A DNA stretch of 49,578 nucleotides from Dactylosporangium aurantiacum (GCF_000716715.1 NZ_JNYJ01000086.1:1-49578), one strand, 5' to 3'; shown: positions 8,411-18,467, counted from the first letter of the stretch. Numbers and translations: made by a program. The notes: generated from the sequence alone by a model not told the origin.

Positions 8411-9883
8411 GTGCGTGGGCAGGTGCTGGGCGGGCGGTATCACCTCTACGACGTGCTCGGCTCGGGCGGCATGTCGGTGGTGTGGCGTGCCCGCGACGAG
8501 GTGCTCGACCGTGACGTGGCGGTGAAGCTGCTGTCCGGCCCGCACGCCGTCGACCGGGCCGCCCGGCACCGCATCCGCGTCGAGGCCAGGTCGGCCGCCG
8601 CGCTCGCCCACCCCAACGTCGCGCAGGTCCACGACTTCGGCGAGACGGTCGAGGGCGGGCAGCGCACCCCGTACGTGGTCATGGAGCTGGTGCCGGGGCC
8701 GACCCTCGAGGAGCACGCCGCGGCCGGCCCGCTGCCGCCCACCGCGGTGGTCCGCGTCTGCGCCGAGGTCGCCGCCGCACTGGCCGCCGCGCACACCGAC
8801 GGGCTGGTGCACCGCGACGTCAAGCCCGCGAACGTGATCCTGGCCCCGACCGGGGCGAAGGTCGTCGACTTCGGCATCGCCGCCTCGGCCGGCCGGGAGG
8901 GCACCGACGCGAACGGGGGCCTGCTCGGCACCGCCGACTACATCGCACCGGAGCGGCTCGTCGACGACACCGTCACCCCCGCCTCCGACGTGTACTCCCT
9001 CGGTGTCCTGCTGTACAAGCTGCTCACCGGCCGCCAGCCGTGGCGGGCGTCGGGGGCCGCCGAGATCCTCCACGCCCACCTGCACGCGACCCCGGAGCCG
9101 ATCCCCGACCTGCCCGGCGTCCCACCCGGCGTCGTGGAGCTGTGCCTGCGCTGCCTGGACAAGGACCCGGCCCGCCGGCCCACCGCCGCCGAGGTGGCCG
9201 CCACCCTGACCGCCGCCGCCACGTCCGCCGCCGCGATCTCCGCCGCCGCGTCCGCTGCGGCCACCGCTGCCGCCGACCGGGCCGGCCGTTCCCAGCGGGA
9301 GGGTGCCGGCGGCCGGCGCCGCAGCGGCCTCGCCCTGGCCGCCGCCGGCGCTGTCACGGCGGCCAGCGTGACCTGGCTGCTCGTCCCGGCACCCGAGCAC
9401 TCGCAGCCCGCCGACGCGCGCCCCGCCACCGTGCCGGCCGACGCGAGCGGCCGGCCGGGCGCCCGGCCGAGCGCACCGGCGAGCGCGCCGGCCACCGGCG
9501 GCACGCCCGCCGCCCAGCCGCCGGGCACCGCCCCCGCGACCGGCGTCGGCGCCGGCACCCCCGCCGCGTCGGCACCCGCCACCCCCGAGGCCGTGGCGAC
9601 ACCGGCCGGCTCGGACGCGCCGACCGACCAGCCAGGCACCGCACCGGCCGGGCCGCGGTCGTTCACGTCCGACGGCGGCACCGTCCGGGCCCAGTGCACC
9701 GGCGCCGCGCTCGCCGAGCTGCTGTCGTGGACGCCCGTGACCCCGTACCGGACCGACTGGGTCAACCCCGGCCCGGCCACCGCCGCCGTCGCCGCGTTCA
9801 CCCGCGGCAACCTCACCGTCGACATGACCGTCACCTGCGACGGCACCGTCCCGACGGCGTCGGTGAGCACGCACGGCGGCTAG
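8411..9883 (+). CDS. Transmembrane Ser/Thr protein kinase (PknB-like)
   Basis: A 490-residue Hanks-type kinase. The catalytic domain is complete: glycine loop GSGGMSVVW, VAVKLL lysine, HRDVKPANV catalytic loop, DFGIA metal site, GTADYIAPE activation segment end. It is followed by an Ala-rich juxtamembrane region, a single transmembrane helix (LALAAAGAVTAASVTWLLV), an Ala/Pro/Thr-rich linker and a small extracellular C-terminal domain with two Cys (AQCTGAAL, MTVTCDG). No PASTA repeats are seen, so the sensor part is not of the muropeptide-binding kind. The GTG start has GAGGG four bases upstream. Confidence 0.92.
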   Translation: MRGQVLGGRYHLYDVLGSGGMSVVWRARDEVLDRDVAVKLLSGPHAVDRAARHRIRVEARSAAALAHPNVAQVHDFGETVEGGQRTPYVVMELVPGPTLEEHAAAGPLPPTAVVRVCAEVAAALAAAHTDGLVHRDVKPANVILAPTGAKVVDFGIAASAGREGTDANGGLLGTADYIAPERLVDDTVTPASDVYSLGVLLYKLLTGRQPWRASGAAEILHAHLHATPEPIPDLPGVPPGVVELCLRCLDKDPARRPTAAEVAATLTAAATSAAAISAAASAAATAAADRAGRSQREGAGGRRRSGLALAAAGAVTAASVTWLLVPAPEHSQPADARPATVPADASGRPGARPSAPASAPATGGTPAAQPPGTAPATGVGAGTPAASAPATPEAVATPAGSDAPTDQPGTAPAGPRSFTSDGGTVRAQCTGAALAELLSWTPVTPYRTDWVNPGPATAAVAAFTRGNLTVDMTVTCDGTVPTASVSTHGG

Positions 9884-9897
9884 CCCGATCAGGCTAG
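9880..9897. terminator. Short bidirectional hairpin
   Basis: CTAGCC-N6-GGCTAG spans the stop codons of the converging kinase and sensor-kinase genes; it may serve as a terminator in both directions. The arms are only six bases, so this is tentative. Confidence 0.45.
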
Positions 9898-11009
9898 GCC
9901 GACGCCGGGAACCCCACCTCGACGGCCAGGCCGCCGCCGGGGCGCGGGCGGGCGGTCAGCGTCGCGCCGTGGGCCCGCGCGACCGCCCGCACGATCGACA
10001 GGCCGAGGCCGTGGTGCCCGGCGTCGGCGGTGCGGTGCAGCCGCTGGAACGGCTCGAACAGCCGATCGACCTGGTCGTCGGGGATGACCTCGCCGGTGTT
10101 GGCGACGTTGAGCACGACCCGGTCCGCCGCGACGTGCAGGCCGGCCTCGACCAGGCCGCCGGGCACGTTGTGGTGGATCGCGTTGTCGCACAGGTTGACC
10201 AGCAGCCGGCCGAGCAGCAGCGGGTCGCCGGGCACCACCGCCGGCGGCAGCGACGCCGTGACCCGCAGCCCGCGCCGCCGCGCCTCGGGCGCCCGCTCGC
10301 GCAGCGTCAGTTCGAGCAGGCCGGCGAGGTCGACCGGCTCGTCGCCGCCGCGGCCGTGCTCGCTGCCGGCCAGGGTCAGCAGCGACTCCAGCAGCTGCCC
10401 GCGCTGCTCGCTGATGGCCAGCAGCCGCGCGAAGTTCGACCGGAACGACGCGAGGCTCGCGTCCGGGTCGATGAGCGGCTCCTCCAGCAGCGCGCGTTCG
10501 ACGGTCAGCGGGGTGCGCATCTCGTGGGCGGCGTTGGCCACGAACCGTTTCTGCGCGTCGAGCGCGGCCTCGAGCCGGCCGAGCAGCCCGTCGACGGTGT
10601 CGGCCAGGTCCTTGAGCTCGGTGCGGCGGCCGGACAGCGCGAGCCGCTCGTGCACGTTGCGGTCCGAGATGCGGTGCAGGCGTTCGGTCATGGTCAGCAC
10701 CGGGCGCAGCACCCGGCCGGCGATGAGCCAGCCGAGCAGCAGCGACAGCACCGCCATGATGGCCAGCGCGATCAGCGGCTGCGCGAGCCGGCCGCCGGCG
10801 CCGGCGACCTCTTCCACGACCGGGGCCGGCACCGGCGGCCCCGCACCGGGCACGGCCGGGACCGGCGGCACCGGGTCCAGCGCCGGCGGCGCCACCGCCC
10901 CGCCGAGGCTCTTGGCCAGGGCCCACATGATGCCCAGCAGCACCGCGCTGGACATGACCGAGACGAGGCAGTACAGCAGGGTGAGCCGCAGCCGCAGCGG
11001 GTGTCGCAT
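9894..11009 (-). CDS. Two-component sensor histidine kinase
   Basis: A 371-residue sensor kinase: transmembrane helix 1 near residues 8-32, a short Pro-rich extracellular loop (about 45 residues), helix 2 (LIALAIMAVLSLLLGWLIAG), HAMP linker, the dimerisation/phosphoacceptor motif NAAHEMRTPL, and an ATPase domain with NLCDNAIHH (N box), VANTGEVIPDD (G1) and GHHGLGLSIVRAVA (G2). The short, Pro-rich sensor loop suggests it detects something at the membrane rather than a soluble ligand. The ATG at 11009 follows the response-regulator stop by two bases, so the two form one operon. The adjacent ABC transporter, divergent from it, is the likely target. Confidence 0.92.
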   Translation of the reverse strand: MRHPLRLRLTLLYCLVSVMSSAVLLGIMWALAKSLGGAVAPPALDPVPPVPAVPGAGPPVPAPVVEEVAGAGGRLAQPLIALAIMAVLSLLLGWLIAGRVLRPVLTMTERLHRISDRNVHERLALSGRRTELKDLADTVDGLLGRLEAALDAQKRFVANAAHEMRTPLTVERALLEEPLIDPDASLASFRSNFARLLAISEQRGQLLESLLTLAGSEHGRGGDEPVDLAGLLELTLRERAPEARRRGLRVTASLPPAVVPGDPLLLGRLLVNLCDNAIHHNVPGGLVEAGLHVAADRVVLNVANTGEVIPDDQVDRLFEPFQRLHRTADAGHHGLGLSIVRAVARAHGATLTARPRPGGGLAVEVGFPASA

Positions 11010-11011
11010 GC

Positions 11012-11665
11012 TCAGATCCGGTATCCGGCCCGCGGCACCGTCTCGATGAGCGGGGGATCGCCCAGCTTGGCCCGCAGCCGGTTCATGGTCGCCTTGACGG
11101 TGGTGGTGAACGGGTCCGCGGCCTCGTCCCAGACCCGCTCCAGCAGCTCCTCGGCCGGCACGACCCGGCTCCCGCTGGCCATCAGGTACTCCAGCACGGC
11201 GAACTCCTTCGGGCTCAGCGGCAGGCGGGCACCGGCCCGGGTGGCGGTGCGCTGCGCGGGGTCGAGGCGCAGGTCGCCGTGGACCAGCACCGGCGGCGTC
11301 GGCGGCTGCGCGCGGCGGCCCAGGGCCCGGATCCGCGCGACCAGCTCGGCGTAGGCGAACGGTTTGGGCAGGTAGTCGTCGGCGCCGAGGCCGAGCCCTT
11401 CGACCCGCTGCGCGACGGTGCCGGACGCGGTGAGCATGAGCACCCGGCTCAGCGACGCCTGCCCGGCGAGGGTGCGGCACACGTCGTCGCCGTGCACCAC
11501 GGGCAGGTCCCGGTCCAGCACGATGACGTCGTACCCGACGACGGCCGCCCGCTCCAGGGCCGCGCCGCCGTCGTAGGCGACGTCGACGGCCATGCCCTCG
11601 CGCCGCAGCACCCGGGCCACGGAGTCGGCCAGGTCCGGCTGGTCTTCGACCACGAGTACCCGCAT
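11012..11665 (-). CDS. OmpR/PhoB-type response regulator
   Basis: A 217-residue regulator with a receiver domain (acidic pocket VVEDQPD, phosphoacceptor Asp in VIVLDRDLP, TAS and KPF switch residues) and a winged-helix output domain (RLPLSPKEFAVLEYLM, VWDEAADPFTTTVKATMNRLRAKLG, AGYRI). It is the first gene of the pair with the sensor kinase. The repeats at 11706-11744 immediately upstream look like its own binding site and would control both this operon and the divergent ABC transporter. Confidence 0.93.
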   Translation of the reverse strand: MRVLVVEDQPDLADSVARVLRREGMAVDVAYDGGAALERAAVVGYDVIVLDRDLPVVHGDDVCRTLAGQASLSRVLMLTASGTVAQRVEGLGLGADDYLPKPFAYAELVARIRALGRRAQPPTPPVLVHGDLRLDPAQRTATRAGARLPLSPKEFAVLEYLMASGSRVVPAEELLERVWDEAADPFTTTVKATMNRLRAKLGDPPLIETVPRAGYRI

Positions 11666-11705
11666 CACGCACCTTCCCGTCCGCCCCGACGCTACCGGCG
11701 GGCCC

Positions 11706-11744
11706 GTCACAGCCCGGTCACAGCGGTCCGGACCGTGCTGTGAC
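11706..11744. promoter_or_regulatory. Response-regulator binding repeats between divergent TCS and ABC operons
   Basis: GTCACAGC occurs at 11706-11713 and again at 11717-11724, an 11-base period, which is the tandem half-site spacing used by OmpR-family dimers. The inverted copy GCTGTGAC is at 11737-11744, closer to the ABC gene. The three sites occupy most of the 104-base divergent gap. Assignment to the neighbouring regulator is inference from position and spacing. Confidence 0.6.
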
Positions 11745-11769
11745 CGTCCGGCGCCTACAAAGGGAGCCC

Positions 11770-12629
<860 letters not shown>

Positions 12630-12633
<4 letters not shown>

Positions 12634-13628
12634 TCTGGCTGACGTGGCGGCAGTTGCGTGCCCAGAGCGTGGCGGCCGCCGCCGCGCTGACGCTGCTGGC
12701 GCTGTACCTCATCCACCTGGGCCGCGGCATCCGTGCCTTCCATGACACGAGGATCGCCGGCTGCGCCGGTGACGCGTGCCGCCTCGCCCGGATGCAGCTG
12801 CGCGGCGACTACGGCGACACCGTCGCGCTCCTCGGGCTGCTCCTGCTCGTCGTGCCCGCCCTGATCGGCGTCTTCTGGGGCGCGCCGCTGGTCGCCCGGG
12901 AGCTGGAGGAACGCACCGACCGGCTGGTGTGGAACCAGAGCGTCACCCGCACCCGCTGGCTCGCGGTCAAGCTCACCGTCGTCGGCCTGTGCAGCGCCCT
13001 GGTCACCGGCGCGTTCAGCCTGCTGCTGACGTGGAGCGCCGGCCCGTACGACGCGGTGACGGGCGAGCGGTTCGCGGCCGTGAACTTCGCCGCCCGCGAC
13101 GTCGTGCCCGTCGGCTACGGGGTGTTCGCGTTCGTGCTCGGCGCCGTCGCCGGCATGCTGGTGCGCCGGACGCTGCCGGCGATGGCGGTGACCCTCGTCG
13201 TGTTCACCGCCCTGCAGGTGCTGGTCCCGGCGGTCGTACGGCAGCACCTGATGCCCCCGGTCACCGAGACCGTCGCCATGGACACCACGGTCCTGCGCGG
13301 CGACATCGGCCTCAGCCTGGAGGATGACGGCACGTTCACCATCCGCGGCTACACCGTCCCCGGCGGCTGGGCGCTGCGGGACTCGTCGCCGGTGGTCAAG
13401 TCGGACGGCTCGGCGTACACCGGCGACGACGCGAAACCCTGCGTCGCCGACATCGGCGACATGGACGCCACCATCGCCTGCACCGCCGCCCAGCGGCTGC
13501 GCTTCGAGCACACCTACCAGCCGGCCGGCCGCTACTGGACGTTCCAGTGGATCGAGCTGTCGCTGTACCTGCTGCTGTCGCTGCTGCTGGCCGGGTTCGG
13601 GCTCGGCTGGCTGCGGCGCCGGGTCTGA
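12630..13628 (+). CDS. ABC transporter permease
   Basis: A 332-residue membrane subunit with about six helices (near residues 8-28, 66-88, 112-132, 165-185, 190-207 and 305-325) and a large extracellular domain between the last two, ending in the basic cytosolic tail WLRRRV. The pattern WGAPLVARELEERTDRLVWNQSVTRTRWLAVK is typical of actinobacterial ABC-2-like permeases paired with a GntR or two-component regulator. Coupled by ATGA with the ATPase. The transported compound is unknown. Confidence 0.85.
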
Positions 13629-13642
13629 CGCCCCGCCGGGGC

Positions 13643-14149
13643 TCAGGCGGAGTGCAGCCGGCCGAAGCGGCTGCGGTGGAACACCAGCGGCGACGGGTCC
13701 GGCAGCTGGGACCGGCCGGCGGCGATGAGCCGCAGCAGCACGATGGTGTGGTCGCCGGCCGGGACCTCGTGGTGGATGGTGGTGTCGAAGTGTGCCAGGC
13801 CGTCTTCGAGCGTGACCGCGCCCTCGGCGGTCACGATCAGCGGCAGGCCGTCGAAGCGGTGCTCGACGGCGCCGGCGAGCTGGCGGGCCACCGCGGAGTG
13901 GTGGTCGGCGAGGATCGTGACCCCGAGGTGCGGCGCGCGGCGCAGGTCCGGCCACGTCTTCGAGGTGTTGGCGATGCAGAAGGAGACCAGCGGCGGGTCG
14001 AGGCTCACCGACGTGAACGAGCTGGCGGCGAGCCCGACCGGCACGCCGTCGACGAGGGCGGCGACGGCGACCACGCCGCTGGGGTAGCTGCCGAACACCT
14101 CACGCAGCCGGTCGGGGTCGAGGTCCTGGTTGGTCCGCAGTCCCGTCAT
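13643..14149 (-). CDS. Flavin reductase family protein (FMN-binding)
   Basis: A 168-residue flavin-reductase-domain protein. The motif YPSGVVAVAALVDGVPVGLAASSFTSVSLDPPLVSFCI is split here across its two recognisable parts, YPSGVVAV and SSFTSVSLDPP, and LGVTILAD and HFDTTIHHEVPAGDHTI follow in the usual order. Such proteins reduce FMN or FAD with NAD(P)H and hand it to a partner monooxygenase. It is the last gene of a three-gene operon, with its ATG overlapping the preceding stop by ATGA. In context it supplies FMNH2 to the SsuD-like enzyme. Having two reductases in one operon is redundant. Confidence 0.87.
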   Translation of the reverse strand: MTGLRTNQDLDPDRLREVFGSYPSGVVAVAALVDGVPVGLAASSFTSVSLDPPLVSFCIANTSKTWPDLRRAPHLGVTILADHHSAVARQLAGAVEHRFDGLPLIVTAEGAVTLEDGLAHFDTTIHHEVPAGDHTIVLLRLIAAGRSQLPDPSPLVFHRSRFGRLHSA

Positions 14150-14676
14150 CGCGGGCCCTCCCGGCGGGCGTGCAGGAAGCCGGCGACGACGGGCCGGGTC
14201 GCGGTGAGCCAGTCGGCGTAGGCGGCCGGGTCGTCGTGCTGCTTGTCGATGACGAACAGGCCGCGGCCGGGGACGGTGGCGCCGATCTCGGTGAGCACCG
14301 GGCGCAGGGTCAGCTCGGCGGCGAGGGCGTGCTGCGGGCCGGCGCCGAGCAGCATCGGCACCGCGAGGCCGCGCAGGCCGGTGCCGCCGGCGAACCGGTC
14401 CAGGAACAGCTTCAGCAGGCCGGTGTAGGTCCCCTTGTACGTGGGGCTGGCGGCCACGACGAGGTCGGCGGCGCCGACGGAGGCGACCAGTTCGGTGACG
14501 GCCGGGTCGGCCCAGTCCAGCAGCGTGGCGCCGAGGGTGGCGAGGTCGACGACCAGGTCCGGTTCGGCGCCGGCCAGCTCCCGCGCGACGTACGTGGCGG
14601 CCGACAGCGTCCGGCTCCGCGGGCGCGGGTTGCCGACGACGACGGCGATCCGGCCCCCGCCGTCCGGGGCGGTCAC
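14146..14676 (-). CDS. NADPH-dependent FMN reductase (SsuE/MsuE-like)
   Basis: A 176-residue flavodoxin-fold reductase: VVVGNPRPRSRTLSAATYVA is seen as the phosphate-binding VVGNPRPRSRT loop, followed by VVAASPTYKGTYTGLLKLFLD with the family's S-P-x-Y-x-G motif, and LLGAGPQHALAAELTLRPVL. It is the SsuE/MsuE type, which provides reduced FMN for desulfonation of organosulfonates. The GTG start overlaps the ssuD-like stop by GTGA. Together with its neighbours it forms a sulfonate-sulfur scavenging operon, normally expressed when sulfate is scarce. Confidence 0.88.
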   Translation of the reverse strand: MTAPDGGGRIAVVVGNPRPRSRTLSAATYVARELAGAEPDLVVDLATLGATLLDWADPAVTELVASVGAADLVVAASPTYKGTYTGLLKLFLDRFAGGTGLRGLAVPMLLGAGPQHALAAELTLRPVLTEIGATVPGRGLFVIDKQHDDPAAYADWLTATRPVVAGFLHARREGPR

Positions 14677-15838
14677 GACGCCCGCCCGGCGGCCGTCGCG
14701 GGCACGCCGAACGGCACCGCGGCCGTCGCGTGCCGGCCCGGTGCGGGATGCCGCCAGCGCCCGCGTCGGGTCAGCTCGGGCAGGACCCCCTCGCCGAAGC
14801 GGTACGCCTCCTCCAGGTGCGGGTAGCCGGACAGGACGAACTCGGTGACGCCGGCCTCGGCATACTCCTCGATGAGGTCGGCGACCTGCTGGTGGCTGCC
14901 GACGAGGGCGGTGCCGGCACCGCCGCGGACCAGGCCGACGCCGGCCCACAGGTTGGGGTGGATCTCCAGGCCGACCTTGGTGCCGCCGTTGAGGGCGAGC
15001 ATCCGCCGCTGCCCCTCGGACTCGCTGCGGCGCAGCCCGTCCTGGACGGTGCGGATCCGCTCCTCGGAGATCCCGGCGAGCAGCCGGTCGGCCTCCGCCC
15101 ACGCCTCCTCGGCGGTGTCCCGGGCGATGGTGTGCACCCGCAGGCCGAAGGCCGGCGCCCGGCCCTGGCGCGCGGCGAGGTCCCGCACCCGGGCGACCTT
15201 CTCCGCGACCGCGGACGGCGGCTCGCCCCAGGTCAGGTACACGTCGGCGTGGCGGGCCGCGACCTGCAGCGCGGCCGGGGAGGAGCCGCCGAAGTACACC
15301 AGCGGCAACGGATCCGGCAGCTGCGCCAGGACCGCGTCGGACAGCTGGTAGTGCTCGCCGTCGACGGTGACGGGCTGGCCGGACCAGAGGGCCCGCACGA
15401 TCGTCAGGAACTCCGCGCAGCGGGCGTAGCGGGCGTCCTTGTCGAGGTAGTCGCCGTACATGCGCTGCTCGTGGCTCTCCCCGCCGGGACGACGTTGAGC
15501 AGCAGCCGGCCGCCGGAGAGGTTCTGGAAGGTGCCGGCCATCTGGGCGGCGAGGAACGGTGCGATGAGCCCGGGGCGGAAGGCGACGAGGAACTTCAGCC
15601 GCTCGGAGACGCCGGCCAGCATGGCGGTGGTGATCCAGGCGTCCTCGCACCACGCGCCGGTCGGGGTCAGCGCGGCCTCGAAGCCGAGCTGCTCCGCGGA
15701 GCGGGCGATCTGGCCGAGGTAGGCGACGGAGGCGGGCCGCCCGGCCGCGCCGGCGGGCGTGCCGTGGCCGCCGCCGACGACCTGCCGGCCGTCCCCGCCG
15801 TTGGTGGGCAGGAACCAGTGGAATTTGAGGTCTGTCAT
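14673..15838 (-). pseudogene. ssuD: SsuD-like FMNH2-dependent alkanesulfonate monooxygenase, frameshifted
   Basis: The first part, from the ATG at 15838, reads MTDLKFHWFLPTNGGD, GFEAALTPTGAWCEDAW and GGRLLLNVVPAG; the rest continues in another frame with GESHEQRMYGDYLDKDARY, YFGGSSPAA, TWGEPPSAVAEKV and WAGVGLVRGGAGTALVGSH. Joined, they give a full-length (about 388 residues) SsuD, which cleaves alkanesulfonates to aldehyde and sulfite. The family normally has N-V-V-T-G-G here, so one base is missing at about 15487-15488. Either the gene is inactive or this is a sequencing error in a GC-rich run. The two partner reductases are intact, which favours a sequence error or a recent mutation. Confidence 0.88.
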
Positions 15839-15877
15839 CACGCCTGTCCGTGGCTCGGGGCCGGGCATCTCGGTAAA

Positions 15878-15893
15878 TACTATAGACTTAGTA
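15878..15893 (-). promoter_or_regulatory. Promoter/operator of the sulfonate operon
   Basis: An AT-rich island in very GC-rich DNA. TACTA-N6-TAGTA is an inverted repeat, and on the minus strand it contains TATAGT, a good -10 element, about 45 bases before the ssuD-like start. It overlaps the last codons of the upstream LuxR-type gene. A sulfur-responsive regulator site is a plausible but unproven reading. Confidence 0.5.
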
Positions 15894-18369
15894 GGGTATA
15901 TCTCCGCAAGGCCTCCGCCGGGGCCAGCTCGCGGCCCTGCGCGTACGCGCTGCCGAACGCCTCGGCGCCGAGGGCCCCGGCCAGGCGGCGGCGCAGGTCC
16001 TCGTCCGCCGGCCGGAACGGCCGCAGGTGTGCCCCGGCCGACTCGCGCTGCCGGGCGGCGGCGCCGAGCAGGACCGCGGCGGTCCCGGGCCGCTCCTGGT
16101 CGGCGGCGAGCGCGGCGAGCGCCTCCAGGGCCTGCACCAGCACCACCGACTGCCCCGCGACCAGGATCGCCCCGGCGGCGGCGGGCAGCAGCTCCGCCGC
16201 CCGGGCCAGGTCGCCGGTGCGCCGGGCGTGCTCGCCGAGGACGTACAGGGCGCGGCCCGCGCAGCGGCGGTCGCCGAGGCGGCGCAGCGTCGGCAGCAGG
16301 TCCCGCATCCGGTCCGCCGCGTCGGCGTCCTCGCCGCGGACCCAGGCCAGGTTCGCCAGGCCGACCCCGGCGTGCGCGACGTCGGCCTCGCTGCCGGCCG
16401 CCTCGGCCATCGCCCGGCTGCGCGCCAGCCAGCCGCGGACGTCCTCGTCGGCGATCCCGGCCGACATGGCCCGCTGCGCCATCATGAACAGCGTGTTGGC
16501 GGCGTACACCTGGTCGCCCGCGCGCTGGAACAGCGTGACGCTGTCGCGGCCCCACTGCAGCGCCTCGCTGAGCGCCGGCGAGATCGGCACGAGCCCCTGC
16601 ATCGTGAGCGCCCGGTCCCACGGGTCGTCGAACCCGGCCAGCGCGTCGTGCAGCGCGGGCCGTGCCGCGTCCGGGCGGATCCACATCGCGCACATGCCGA
16701 CCGCGCGGGCCGCCACGGCCCGGGTCGGCCGGTCCTGGCCCCGGGCGAGCCGCGCCGCCCGTTCGGCGAGGTCCAGGGCGGTGCGGGCGTCGCCGGGGTG
16801 CAGCAGCGCAGCGGCGGCGGCGAGCCCGGCCACGGCGGCGGGCGTCGGGGCCGGGTCGCCGAGCTCCAGGATCCGCTGGATCCACTCGTGCGCCTCCCGA
16901 CGCTGCCCGGCCAGGTCCCAGAACCGTTCCAGGTCGGCGACGCAGCGCCAGGCGGCGTCCGTGTCGCCGGTCCCGACGCGGTACGCCAGCGCCGCGCGCA
17001 GGTTCGGCTGCTCGGCCGCGGCCCGCCGGAACCAGTCGCGCTGCCCGGCGTGCCGCAGCCCGTCGGCGGCGCGGCCGGCGAACGCCAGGTAGTGCGCGGC
17101 GTGCCGGGCCCGGGCGGCGGGCTCGCCGCCACCGGCCGCGAGGCGCTCCGCGGCGTACGCCCGCAGCGTCTCCAGCAGCCGGAACCTCCTGGGCTCCCCG
17201 CCGACCACGGTCACCAGCGACTTGTCGACCAGCCGCGGCAGCACCGTGAGCGCCGCCTCGCCGCCGGGGCCGTGCACCGCCCGCACCGCGTCGAAGTCGA
17301 AGTCGGCGGGGAACACGCCGAGCCGGTCGAACAGGGCCCGCTCGTCGGCGTCGAGCAGCTCGTAGCTCCAGTCGACGGCGCCGCGCAGTGTGCGGTGCCG
17401 CGGCCCGCTGGTCCGGGCGCCCGCGGACAGCAGGTCGAAGCGCTGGTCGAGGTGCTCGACCAGCTCGGCCGGGCCGAACGTGCGCAGCCGCGACGCGGCC
17501 AGCTCGATCGCCAGCGGCAGCCCGTCGACGCGCCGGCACAGCGCCGCGACCGCGGGGGCGACGGCGTCGGTGAGGGCGAAGCCCGGCGCCGCGGTCGCCG
17601 CCCGGTCGACGAACAGCCGCACGGCCGCCAGCCCGGCGATGCCGGCGGTCGTGTCGGCACCGTCCGGCGGCACGTCCAGGGTGCGCAGCTGGTACGTGAC
17701 CTCGCCGGGCACGCCCAGCGGCTCCCGGCTGGTGGCCAGCACCCGCAACCCCCCACCGGCCCGCAGCAGCGCGGCGACGACCTCGGCGGCGGCCGCCACG
17801 ACGTGCTCGCAGTTGTCGACGAGCAACAGGCCGCGCAGGCCGGCCGCGGCGTCGCCGAGGACCTCCGGCAGGGACCAGCCGGGCTCCGGCACGACGCCCA
17901 GCGCCCGCGCGACGACGTCACCGACGAGGTCCGGCGCGACCGGGGCGAGGTCGGCGAGGCGCACGTCACCGCCGGCCCCGGCCACGTGGAACGCCAGCCG
18001 GGTCTTGCCGACCCCGCCCGGCCCGGTGAGCGTGACCAGCCGGTGCCCGGCGAGCAGCGCACCGACCTCCGCGGACTCCCGCTCCCGGCCGACGAGCGTG
18101 GTCAGCGGCGCCGGCAGCGCGGGCCGCGGCGGGCGGCGCAGCGCGGCACCGGCCTCGACCAGCGCCGCCCGGTCGGCGGCGCCGAGCTTGCGCAGCAGCG
18201 CCGCGACGTGGCTCTCCACGGTGCGCACCGACACGTGCAGCCGCTCGGCGATCTCCCGGTTGCGTAACCGCTCCCCGATCGCGCGCAGCACCTCCGCCTC
18301 ACGCGCGGTGATGCCGGCCCCCTCAACGGTCATGTCCGCATTCTGCTGGGCGGCGTCCGGCGCGGACAT
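15880..18369 (-). CDS. LuxR-family regulator with N-terminal HTH and NB-ARC-like ATPase
   Basis: An 829-residue regulator. The LuxR helix-turn-helix is at the N-terminus (ITAREAEVLRAIGERLRNRE, VSVRTVESHVAALLRKLG, about 20-63), followed by an ATPase with Walker A GPGGVGKT (116-123), Walker B LLLVDNCEHV and the sensor ATSREPLGVPGE, then winged-helix and TPR-like helical repeats to the C-terminus. This order (HTH first) is the reverse of the usual LAL arrangement but common in actinobacteria. The start may be ATG 18369 or ATG 18333. Ending right at the sulfonate operon promoter, it may regulate that operon or the divergent AhpD-like gene. Confidence 0.9.
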   Translation of the reverse strand: MSAPDAAQQNADMTVEGAGITAREAEVLRAIGERLRNREIAERLHVSVRTVESHVAALLRKLGAADRAALVEAGAALRRPPRPALPAPLTTLVGRERESAEVGALLAGHRLVTLTGPGGVGKTRLAFHVAGAGGDVRLADLAPVAPDLVGDVVARALGVVPEPGWSLPEVLGDAAAGLRGLLLVDNCEHVVAAAAEVVAALLRAGGGLRVLATSREPLGVPGEVTYQLRTLDVPPDGADTTAGIAGLAAVRLFVDRAATAAPGFALTDAVAPAVAALCRRVDGLPLAIELAASRLRTFGPAELVEHLDQRFDLLSAGARTSGPRHRTLRGAVDWSYELLDADERALFDRLGVFPADFDFDAVRAVHGPGGEAALTVLPRLVDKSLVTVVGGEPRRFRLLETLRAYAAERLAAGGGEPAARARHAAHYLAFAGRAADGLRHAGQRDWFRRAAAEQPNLRAALAYRVGTGDTDAAWRCVADLERFWDLAGQRREAHEWIQRILELGDPAPTPAAVAGLAAAAALLHPGDARTALDLAERAARLARGQDRPTRAVAARAVGMCAMWIRPDAARPALHDALAGFDDPWDRALTMQGLVPISPALSEALQWGRDSVTLFQRAGDQVYAANTLFMMAQRAMSAGIADEDVRGWLARSRAMAEAAGSEADVAHAGVGLANLAWVRGEDADAADRMRDLLPTLRRLGDRRCAGRALYVLGEHARRTGDLARAAELLPAAAGAILVAGQSVVLVQALEALAALAADQERPGTAAVLLGAAARQRESAGAHLRPFRPADEDLRRRLAGALGAEAFGSAYAQGRELAPAEALRRYTLLSL

Positions 18370-18371
18370 CC

Positions 18372-18405
18372 CATCCGTGCCGCTTTTCCGTGCCCCGCAC
18401 GGATG
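18372..18405. promoter_or_regulatory. Inverted repeat between LuxR-type regulator and AhpD-like gene
   Basis: CATCCGTGC (18372-18380) and GCACGGATG (18397-18405) are perfect 9-base inverted arms, with an extra CCGTGC inside (18388-18393) forming a nested palindrome with the right arm. It lies in the 98-base divergent gap and is a candidate operator for the adjacent regulator. Confidence 0.5.
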
Positions 18406-18467
18406 TGCCGGCGTGCGGCGGCGGCGACGCTGGGACGGTCACCGCACCGCCGAGCACTGGAGCAACC

